Below are positions 1-5,557 of a DNA stretch of 7,228 nucleotides, piece after piece. Both the position numbers and the translations under genes were made by a program. The notes under the pieces are model-generated. The model was not told the origin of the DNA. It did no database searches and worked only from the letters and a program-made list of their open reading frames with translations. Position 1 is the stretch's first letter. The number at the start of each line of letters is the position of its first letter. Origin of the DNA: an uncultured Porphyromonadaceae bacterium (lineage in GTDB: Bacteria; Bacteroidota; Bacteroidia; Bacteroidales; Muribaculaceae); NCBI GenBank assembly GCA_900555165.1, contig USKE01000114.1, forward strand, positions 1 to 7,228, read 5' to 3'.

Positions 1-263
1 CGGTCTGATTCGTCACTGATGGCTACCGGTGGTGCGCAGCATGTTCCGGCGGCTGACGTTCCGGAGGATGACAGATATTCTTTTATCTGGTCGGCAAAGT
101 GATGTGTGTTGACCACGATTAGGTCAATGTCGGGACGGCTGAATTTGTCAATGGCCCACTGCAGGGCCGGTTTCCCGGCTACAGGGGCCAATGCTTTGGG
201 GTGTGAGTCTGTGAACGGTTTCAGCCTGCTGCCGATGCCGGCGGCGAAAATCATCGCTTTCAC
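1..263 (-). CDS. Sugar-phosphate nucleotidyltransferase (MurU-like), partial: N-terminal 87 residues
   Basis: This is the 5' part of a gene that runs off the left edge of the window. The translation begins MKAMIFAAGIGSRLKPFT, the nucleotide-binding signature of the NTP_transferase family (GxGxRxxPxT, residues 9-18), followed by the PKAL segment (residues 22-25) whose Lys23 usually contacts the sugar phosphate. Residues 50-64 (VVNTHHFADQIKEYL) and an ISDES motif at 82-86 resemble the short MurNAc-1-phosphate uridylyltransferase / mannose-1-phosphate guanylyltransferase-like proteins of Bacteroidetes. I chose the GTG at 263 rather than the ATG at 254 because it restores the family-typical MKAM start and makes a 4-bp GTGA overlap with the stop of the upstream peptidase gene, which suggests translational coupling. 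The protein is cytosolic and would form an NDP-sugar from NTP and a sugar 1-phosphate. The family call is secure. The exact substrate is not; UDP-MurNAc recycling is an inference supported only by the peptidoglycan hydrolase next door. Confidence 0.85.
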   Translation of the reverse strand, partial: MKAMIFAAGIGSRLKPFTDSHPKALAPVAGKPALQWAIDKFSRPDIDLIVVNTHHFADQIKEYLSSSGTSAAGTCCAPPVAISDESD

Positions 264-1240
264 TTGACGCGGAGCTTTTTGCCCGGGGTAAGTTTCGATG
301 TGGTCTTGATGCCGTTGAGGCGGCAGAGCTGTTTCACTGTGGTGCCGTTGCGCGATGCGATCTTGCTGAGGGTGTCGCCGCGGCGCACCGTGATGGTGGC
401 GTTCTTTCGTGCGGAGGATGCTGTGGCCTTCGCTGTCTGGCGCGGACGCTCGGCCAGGTATTTCTTCTGATACTCGGCGTTTGCGGCGGGGTCGAAATTG
501 CGTGCCTGTTTGTAGGTGCGCTTGTCGAACGTATAGGTGTCGGTGTGAACCGTCTGGTTGGCGAAGTCGAAGATAGCGGCCGGATTTATGGGGTAACCCA
601 TGAAACGGGTCTCGAAATGCAGGTGCGGGCCTGTGCTGCGGCCTGTATTGCCGCCGAGGGCGATCGGGTCGCCGGCCTTGACGTACTGGTCAGGTTTCAC
701 AAGGAAACGCGAAAGGTGCCCGTAAACGGTCTCGAGGCCATTGGGGTGGCGCACTATCACATAATAGCCGTAGCCTTTGCGCTCGAAGTTGGTGAGGCGT
801 ACACGGCCGTCAAAAGCGGCGCGCACGGTGTCGCCGATGTGTAGGGTGAGGTCTACGCCCTTGTGCTCGCGTCTGAAACGCGGGCGGTAGCCGTAAGGTG
901 ATGTCATGAATCCGGGCACCGGCATGTGGAACTCGCTGACATCGATTACATGCGACTGCGGCACATCCTTGCCGGCGTATGCGTTGACGAGTTTCGAGTT
1001 CCATCCCTCGGTGTAGATGTCGAGCTCAGGAGCCTCCTCGTCTTTGAAGAGATTGTCGAGAAACTGCTGTGTCTCCTTTACGGTGACCTGATTGGCCACA
1101 TTCTCCTGGCGGGCTATAAGCGACGAATGCTCGGCCTTGTGCGCCTTGGGCAACTGGAACGACTGTGCCGATGCCTGAATACCTGCGATGGCTATGGCCG
1201 CTACCAGGGTTATCTTTTTGATTATCTGTTTTTGAAGCAT
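260..1240 (-). CDS. Secreted M23 (LytM-type) metallopeptidase with C-terminal LysM domain
   Basis: This 326-residue protein is predicted to be an exported peptidoglycan endopeptidase. Residues 1-25 form a Sec signal peptide (KK, then a hydrophobic stretch ending ASA|Q). Residues about 106-225 are the M23 domain: the HxxxD zinc ligands are His126 and Asp130, the HLH motif is His206-Leu-His208, and His175 in YGHLS matches the second catalytic histidine of LytM. All catalytic positions are kept, so it should be an active enzyme rather than a degenerate EnvC/NlpD-like activator. A basic Ala/Thr/Ser-rich linker (about 264-281) leads to one LysM peptidoglycan-binding domain at about 282-325 (RRGDTLSKIASRNGTTVKQL). 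The start codon lies 7 bp after the ndk stop and the stop codon overlaps the next gene, so it sits inside an operon. It probably cleaves cross-linking peptides in the periplasm during growth, division or turnover. The exact bond cleaved cannot be told from sequence. Confidence 0.93.
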   Translation of the reverse strand: MLQKQIIKKITLVAAIAIAGIQASAQSFQLPKAHKAEHSSLIARQENVANQVTVKETQQFLDNLFKDEEAPELDIYTEGWNSKLVNAYAGKDVPQSHVIDVSEFHMPVPGFMTSPYGYRPRFRREHKGVDLTLHIGDTVRAAFDGRVRLTNFERKGYGYYVIVRHPNGLETVYGHLSRFLVKPDQYVKAGDPIALGGNTGRSTGPHLHFETRFMGYPINPAAIFDFANQTVHTDTYTFDKRTYKQARNFDPAANAEYQKKYLAERPRQTAKATASSARKNATITVRRGDTLSKIASRNGTTVKQLCRLNGIKTTSKLTPGKKLRVK

Positions 1241-1247
1241 GATCGGA

Positions 1248-1715
1248 TTAAAGATTCAGTTCGTCGGGACAGTAAATCGCACCGATCGAACACGGGGCAT
1301 AATCAAACACCTCATCGGGTTTGAAGAAACGGGCTACCTCGATGGCGGCGTTTTCGGGCGAGTCAGAGGCGTGGATGATGTTTTCCTGGCCACTCATGCC
1401 GAAATCACCGCGGATGGTGCCCGGTTCGGCGTTGCGGGCGTTGGTCACGCCGGTCATGGCGCGCACAACCTTTACCGCCTCAATGCCGGTGACAGCCATC
1501 ACGACTACGGGTGTTGCCATCATTGACCTCTCGAGCGACGGGAAGAACGGTCTGTCGACCAGATGTGCATAGTGCTCGCGCAGAATCCTGTCGTCGAGGC
1601 GCATCATCTTCATGCCTGCGATTATGAGGCCCTTTTCTTCAAATCGTGTTATTATTTTTCCGCAAAGGGCGCGCTGCACGCCGGAAGGTTTGATGATAAC
1701 AAGCGTAGTTTCCAT
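1248..1715 (-). CDS. ndk: Nucleoside diphosphate kinase
   Basis: This 155-residue protein is of normal length for the family and transfers the gamma phosphate of ATP to other NDPs or dNDPs through a phosphohistidine, balancing cytosolic nucleotide pools. All canonical active-site residues are visible at a constant offset of -3 from human NDPK numbering: Lys9, Tyr49, Phe57, Arg85, Thr91, Arg102, Asn112 and the phosphorylated His115 in the NIIHASDS motif. It is the first gene of a three-gene operon, only 7 bp ahead of the M23 peptidase gene, and is preceded by a good Bacteroidetes promoter at 1735-1766 with a leader of roughly 14 nt. No Shine-Dalgarno sequence is apparent before the ATG, which is usual in this phylum. 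Nothing is truncated or odd. Supplying UTP or GTP to the downstream nucleotidyltransferase is a plausible but unproven reason for the grouping. Confidence 0.98.
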   Translation of the reverse strand: METTLVIIKPSGVQRALCGKIITRFEEKGLIIAGMKMMRLDDRILREHYAHLVDRPFFPSLERSMMATPVVVMAVTGIEAVKVVRAMTGVTNARNAEPGTIRGDFGMSGQENIIHASDSPENAAIEVARFFKPDEVFDYAPCSIGAIYCPDELNL

Positions 1716-1734
1716 GATATGTGCTTTAGATGTT

Positions 1735-1766
1735 CAAAGTTACCCAAAATGTTGCAGACAGTCAAA
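1735..1766 (-). promoter_or_regulatory. Bacteroidetes-type promoter of the ndk operon
   Basis: Reading the minus strand, TTTG (1766-1763), a 20-nt spacer and TAACTTTG (1742-1735) match the Bacteroidetes primary sigma consensus TTTG-N(about 20)-TAnnTTTG exactly. The start of transcription is expected at about 1729, giving a leader of about 14 nt before the ndk ATG at 1715. An AT-rich stretch with a small inverted repeat (TTAAGT 1770-1775 / ACTTAA 1784-1789) lies just upstream and could act like an UP element; that part is inference. Confidence 0.8.
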
Positions 1767-1851
1767 TAATTAAGTCTTAAAAAACTTAAAACTTGCATTG
1801 CCGTCACATGTCTGTCTCCGGTAAACCGTTATAAGCCAAAAAGTTGCGCTA

Positions 1852-1875
1852 AAAATATGTTTTATAGCATATTTT
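1852..1875. repeat. AT-rich perfect inverted repeat, possible secondary terminator or protein-binding site
   Basis: AAAATATG (1852-1859) and CATATTTT (1868-1875) are perfect 8-nt inverted repeats separated by 8 nt. The stem is almost all A/T, so the RNA hairpin would be weak, although on the minus strand the right arm runs into five T. It lies about 30 nt beyond the stronger terminator and about 85 nt upstream of the ndk -33 element. It could be a back-up terminator or a dimeric regulator site. The repeat itself is certain; its function is not known. Confidence 0.4.
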
Positions 1876-1907
1876 GATTCATTGCACACTCATTATCAGC
1901 ACTGTGC

Positions 1908-1946
1908 AAAAAAATCAGCCACTCGCGTGCGATACCCCGGGCTGAT
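1908..1946 (-). terminator. Rho-independent terminator on the minus strand
   Basis: On the minus strand ATCAGCC (1946-1940) pairs perfectly with GGCTGAT (1920-1914), and the T-run continues from the last stem base through 1908, giving seven T in a row. The 19-nt loop contains a small nested CGC/GCG pairing. A 7-bp GC-containing stem followed at once by a T tract is the standard layout of an intrinsic terminator. It would end transcripts that begin at the promoter at 2250-2281 and also any read-through from the efflux operon. On the plus strand there is no T tract, so it is directional. Confidence 0.68.
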
Positions 1947-2245
1947 GGAACGGCATATAAAAATGCCGGAACAACAGACGGGTCGGCGATGACCGCGGCA
2001 TGATGTTCCGACATTAAGGGATGCCACATCAAAGGATGCGATGAAACTCCGAATGACAGGATTTGAGGTCTCGCCGTCCTTTGTAATCCGCCTGGCCGGT
2101 GAATACCGGCTTCTCCACGGGGTGGGGAATGGGGCCCGCCATCGGGCGCGCGAGGTTGTCTCGGCATTTCATAAAAATTTGATGAGTTTCCCAATCAACT
2201 TTGGTGTGGCAAAAACTCGTTGAAACTCTCTTGTTTCATTTTTAT
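1908..2245 (-). ncRNA. Candidate structured non-coding RNA of about 335 nt (unassigned family)
   Basis: The boundaries are inferred from the promoter at 2250-2281 (start expected near 2245) and the intrinsic terminator ending at 1908. Between them, successive perfect stems can be drawn on the transcript: 2228-2222 with 2190-2184 (7 bp), 2147-2143 with 2138-2134 (5 bp), 2110-2105 with 2100-2095 (6 bp, 4-nt loop), 2031-2026 with 2006-2001 (6 bp), 1994-1991 with 1984-1981 (4 bp), 1968-1963 with 1956-1951 (6 bp), then the terminator stem. Some of these would occur by chance in 300 nt. I looked for signatures of RNase P RNA, tmRNA and SRP RNA and did not see them; I do not recognise the family. 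Alternatives are a structured 3' UTR of the pump mRNA or a copy of an interspersed intergenic repeat. A 14-codon ORF (2239-2195, MKQESFNEFLPHQS) starts very near the expected 5' end and could instead be a short peptide gene. Confidence 0.38.
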
Positions 2246-2249
2246 AACG

Positions 2250-2281
2250 CAAATTTAGCGCTTATCGTTTAAAGTTGCAAG
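2250..2281 (-). promoter_or_regulatory. Bacteroidetes-type promoter directly downstream of the RND pump gene
   Basis: On the minus strand CTTG (2281-2278), a 20-nt spacer and TAAATTTG (2257-2250) match TTTG-N(about 20)-TAnnTTTG with a single mismatch in the -33 box. The spacing is identical to that of the ndk promoter in this window. It begins 19 nt after the pump stop codon and faces the intergenic region, so it would produce a separate transcript ending at the 1908 terminator, not the ndk mRNA. Confidence 0.55.
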
Positions 2282-2299
2282 AGCGCGACGCAAAATTTT

Positions 2300-5200
2300 T
2301 CACGGGGCGCTCGGGTCGCCGCTCTCGCTCTTGGGGGCATCTGTGGCGGCTGTCGTTCCGGAAGGATTGTCTGTCACCTGTTTAGTGCCTCCGGCGGTCT
2401 CATCAGCCCCGGCAAACATTTTCGACAGATATTTTTCCTGGAATTTCTGGAACGCGGCCCAGAAATTCGGAACAAAAAGCGACCCGATGATTGCATTGAT
2501 GGCCATGCCGAATACCACAGCCGTTCCCAGGGCGACGCGCGAGTTGGCTCCGGCACCCGTGGCGAACAGCATCGGCATTACGCCGAACACGAATGCCAGC
2601 GCCGTCATCATGATGGGGCGGAAACGCACCTTTCCACCCTGCAGAGCCGCCTGCTGTATGCTCAGGCCGCTCTTGTGATAGTCGATGGCGTATTCCACGA
2701 TGAGGATGGCATTCTTGGCCGCAAGTCCCAGCAGAAGTATTATGCCTATCTGGGTGTAGATGTTGATCGACTGGTTCATGAAGAAACACCCGATCACGGT
2801 GCCGAGAAGGGCAGTGGGCATGGCGATAATCACGGCAATGGGGTCGGTCCAGCTCTCGTACTGTGCGCCAAGCACCAGGAATGTGAGCACGATGGCGAAG
2901 ATGAGCACTGTCGACACCGTGGTGCCGGCCCCGGTCTCCTGATAGGCCTCGCCGGTCCACGCGTAGCTGTAGTTGTCGCCCCCAAGGCGGTTTACAAGCT
3001 CTTCCATAGCCGCGATACCTGCCGACGAGCTTACACCGTCGGCGGGAGTGGCCGTAAGCGACGCTGTCTCATACATGTTGTAGCGCGAGATCGACGGAGC
3101 ACCCATTTCCGATTCTATCGTGGCGAACGACCCGAACGGCACCATCTCTCCGGCACTGTTGCGGACACTCAGCGACAGCACCTGTGAGATGTCGCCTCGG
3201 GCCGAGGCCTCGGAACCGACATTGACTTCATAGACGTTGCCGAATTCAACGAAATCGTTCACATACGTGCCGCCGATAAATGACGACAGAGTGGAATATA
3301 CCGACTCAAGCGAGAGGCCCATAAGCTGCACCTTGTCACGGTCGATCCTAATGTTGTACTGCGGCACAAGGCCCTGGTACATTGAACGTACCGACTTGAT
3401 GCGCGGATCCTTTTCGGCGGCTTCCTGGATGTCGGCCACGAGCTGCTGCATCTCCTTGGGGCCGCGCGAGTTGATGTCGAGCAGCTGCATCTGCAGACCC
3501 GACGATGAGCCCAGACCCGAAATTGCCGGCGGATTGATGGCGAAGATCTCGGCCTCCTGTATCGACGCGCACTGCTCGTTAATCCGGTCCACGACATCGA
3601 ACACCGAGTGCCCCTTGCCCTGGCGCTCGCTCCACGGTTTCAGCACCACGAAGAGCGAGCCGACATTCGAGCCGCTGCCTCCCATGAACGAGAACCCGCC
3701 GATCTCCATGACATCCTGCACCTCGGGCATCGCCTCCACGATTTTGGCGGCCTGCGCGATCACGCGGTCTGTGCGCTCGTCTGAAGCGCCTGTCGGAAGC
3801 TCTATCGAGGTCATGCAATAGCCCATGTCCTCTTCGGGCAGATAGCTTGTGGGCCATTTGGCGAATATCAGGAACGCGCCGACACAGAGTGCCATATATA
3901 CCGAAATGGCTATGACCGGACGTTTCAGCAACCGCGTGATTGACTTCACATAGGCGTTTTCGGTCCAGCTCCAGCCTTTGTTGAACCAGCGGTAGATGAA
4001 GAAATTCGATGGCTTTGACTTACGCAGGAACAGCGCGCACATCGCCGGCGTGAACGTAAGGGCGTTGAATCCCGAGAACGCCGTCGATACGGCGATTGTC
4101 AGCGCGAATTGCTTGTACAGCTCGCCCGTGATGCCTGAAATGAATGCCGTGGGGATGAATACCGACAACAGCACAAGTACCTCGCCGACAATAGGCCCCT
4201 GCAGTTCCTTCATGGCCTTGAGAGCCGCCTGCCGTGGCGATAGCGTGCCCTCGTCGACAAGACGCGAGCAGTCCTCGACCACCACTATGGCATCGTCGAC
4301 CACGATGGCGATGGCAAGCACCAGGCCGAACAGTGTGAGGGTGTTGAGCGTGAACCCCAACAGTTTCATAACCGCGAACGTGGCTATCAGCGACACCGGA
4401 ATGGTGAGCATAGGGATAATCGTCGCCCTCCAGCTTTGCAGGAAAAGGAGGATGACCACCATAACAATCAGCGAGGTCTCGACGAACGTGACAAGAACTT
4501 CGTCGATCGAGGCCGACACAAATTCGGTGGTGTTCATCAGCACGCGGTAATGTACGCCGTCGGGGAAGTAAGGCTCGAGATCTTTCAGAGCGTCTTCGAC
4601 CTCCTTGGCCACTTCAAGGGCGTTGGCGCCGGGACGTTGCATCACACCTATCAGCCCCACCTCCTTGCCCGAAACGCGCGACATGGAACCGTAGCTTGAC
4701 GAGCCGAGTTCCACACGGGCGATGTCGCGCAGGTGCAGTATCGACCCGTCGGCACCCGACCTGAGGATGATGTCGCCGAATTCCGAGGCAGTGGTCAGGC
4801 GTCCGCGCGAGGTCAGCGTGACCTGGAAAGCGGTGGGCTGTGACGTGGGCGCGGCCCCGACCGAACCGGCTGATACCTCCATGTTCTGGCTCTCGATTGC
4901 GGCGATGACATCGGCCGGCGTGATTCCGCGCACCTGCATGCGGGCCGGATCGAGCCAGACGCGCATCGAGTATTCGCCGGCGCCGAAAGCGTTCACACCC
5001 CCCACGCCCGGCAGACGCGACAGGTTGTCGGTTATGTGCAACTGGGCGTAGTTGGTAAGATACAGGCTGTTGTAGCGGCCCGGATCATCGCTCTCGAGGG
5101 CCACGAACAGCAGGATGTTCGATGACCGCGAGAACACATCCACGCCCTGGCGCGTGACCGCCGAGGGGAGACGGGGCTCAACCTCCTGCACGAGGTTCTG

Positions 5201-5524
5201 CACCTTTACCGACGCATCGTCGAGCGAGGTGCCCTCCTTGAATGTGACCGTGAGGCTGTATGAGCCGTCAGAGCCGGATGTCGAGCTCATGTACATCATC
5301 CCCTCCACTCCGTTTACCGACTCTTCGATGGGCACGCCCACGGTCTCGGCAACGGTCTGCGCGTCTGCGCCGGGATATGTGGCGCTCACCGAGACTGTCG
5401 GCGGCGTGATGTCGGGATACTGGGCCACGGGCAAGGTCTTGACGGTTATGACACCCACAAGTATCATCAGCACCGCAAGCACCGTGGCGAAGATGGGCCG
5501 GTCTATGAAAAATCTTGAGAACAT
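2300..5524 (-). CDS. RND multidrug-type efflux pump, inner-membrane transporter (AcrB/HAE1 family)
   Basis: This 1074-residue protein is the proton-driven pump of a tripartite exporter. It starts with the family-typical MFSRFFIDRPIFATVLAVL and has the RND layout: TM1 (about 10-28), a large periplasmic loop (30-340), TM2-TM7 (about 343-556), a second periplasmic loop (557-870) and TM8-TM12 (about 871-1023). The proton-relay residues are present: Asp410-Asp411 in IVVDDAIVVVE (AcrB Asp407/408) and Lys937 in GLAAKNAILIVEYA (AcrB Lys940), with an Arg in VRFRP (967) near the AcrB Arg971 position. A GFSFMGGSGSN segment at 610-620 corresponds to the switch-loop region of AcrB. The two Asp and the drug-efflux-like ends favour the HAE1 branch over the heavy-metal branch. 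The last 35 or so residues form a Gly/Thr/Ala/Ser-rich tail, which makes it slightly longer than usual. The ATG at 5534 is out of frame; 5524 is the true start, 33 bp after the adaptor gene. The substrate is unknown. Confidence 0.96.
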   Translation of the reverse strand: MFSRFFIDRPIFATVLAVLMILVGVITVKTLPVAQYPDITPPTVSVSATYPGADAQTVAETVGVPIEESVNGVEGMMYMSSTSGSDGSYSLTVTFKEGTSLDDASVKVQNLVQEVEPRLPSAVTRQGVDVFSRSSNILLFVALESDDPGRYNSLYLTNYAQLHITDNLSRLPGVGGVNAFGAGEYSMRVWLDPARMQVRGITPADVIAAIESQNMEVSAGSVGAAPTSQPTAFQVTLTSRGRLTTASEFGDIILRSGADGSILHLRDIARVELGSSSYGSMSRVSGKEVGLIGVMQRPGANALEVAKEVEDALKDLEPYFPDGVHYRVLMNTTEFVSASIDEVLVTFVETSLIVMVVILLFLQSWRATIIPMLTIPVSLIATFAVMKLLGFTLNTLTLFGLVLAIAIVVDDAIVVVEDCSRLVDEGTLSPRQAALKAMKELQGPIVGEVLVLLSVFIPTAFISGITGELYKQFALTIAVSTAFSGFNALTFTPAMCALFLRKSKPSNFFIYRWFNKGWSWTENAYVKSITRLLKRPVIAISVYMALCVGAFLIFAKWPTSYLPEEDMGYCMTSIELPTGASDERTDRVIAQAAKIVEAMPEVQDVMEIGGFSFMGGSGSNVGSLFVVLKPWSERQGKGHSVFDVVDRINEQCASIQEAEIFAINPPAISGLGSSSGLQMQLLDINSRGPKEMQQLVADIQEAAEKDPRIKSVRSMYQGLVPQYNIRIDRDKVQLMGLSLESVYSTLSSFIGGTYVNDFVEFGNVYEVNVGSEASARGDISQVLSLSVRNSAGEMVPFGSFATIESEMGAPSISRYNMYETASLTATPADGVSSSAGIAAMEELVNRLGGDNYSYAWTGEAYQETGAGTTVSTVLIFAIVLTFLVLGAQYESWTDPIAVIIAMPTALLGTVIGCFFMNQSINIYTQIGIILLLGLAAKNAILIVEYAIDYHKSGLSIQQAALQGGKVRFRPIMMTALAFVFGVMPMLFATGAGANSRVALGTAVVFGMAINAIIGSLFVPNFWAAFQKFQEKYLSKMFAGADETAGGTKQVTDNPSGTTAATDAPKSESGDPSAP

Positions 5525-5557
5525 AGCTACTCATTCAGTGGATTGATACGTATGAGG

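Larger units (their letters stand above)
1716..2299. other. 584-bp intergenic region between the efflux operon and ndk
   Basis: No protein-coding frame here looks convincing. From right to left on the minus strand it holds a promoter (2281-2250), a stretch with successive short stem-loops (about 2228-1951), an intrinsic terminator (1946-1908), an overlapping inverted repeat TTGCACA/TGTGCAA (1882-1888 and 1903-1909), an AT-rich 8-bp inverted repeat (1852-1875), a small CGGT/ACCG repeat (1819-1828) and the ndk promoter (1766-1735). The pump operon has no clear terminator of its own between its stop codon and the promoter at 2281, so read-through would stop at the 1908 terminator. Confidence 0.7.

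Noticed and set aside
1882..1909. TTGCACA/TGTGCAA hairpin as a terminator
   Set aside because: On the minus strand the T run comes before the hairpin, not after it, and on the plus strand it is followed by A. The T run belongs to the stem at 1914-1946.
1862..2194. 110-codon minus-strand open frame in the intergenic region, opening with TTG
   Set aside because: Needs a TTG start directly after a TGA, is rich in Arg, Pro and His, shows no recognisable domain, and coincides with stem-loops and an intrinsic terminator inside the frame. Read as non-coding.
2041..2223. 60-codon plus-strand open frame in the same region
   Set aside because: No domain, no promoter on that strand, and it is antisense to the candidate RNA; best explained by chance.
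1908..2245. Identification of the candidate RNA as RNase P RNA, tmRNA or SRP RNA
   Set aside because: I saw no GAGGAAAGTCC-type RNase P core, no tRNA-like ends with a tag frame as in tmRNA, and no SRP apical-loop motif.
3237..4550. Long plus-strand frames opposite the RND pump gene (for example 3237-3821 and 3996-4550)
   Set aside because: Antisense shadows of a clearly conserved transporter gene; Ser/Thr/Arg-rich composition typical of reverse-frame readings.
5268..5534. ATG at 5534 as an alternative start for a gene after the adaptor
   Set aside because: It opens a different frame (MSSYVLKIFH) that is His/Arg/Gly-rich and ends after 88 codons; the frame from 5524 carries the RND signature.
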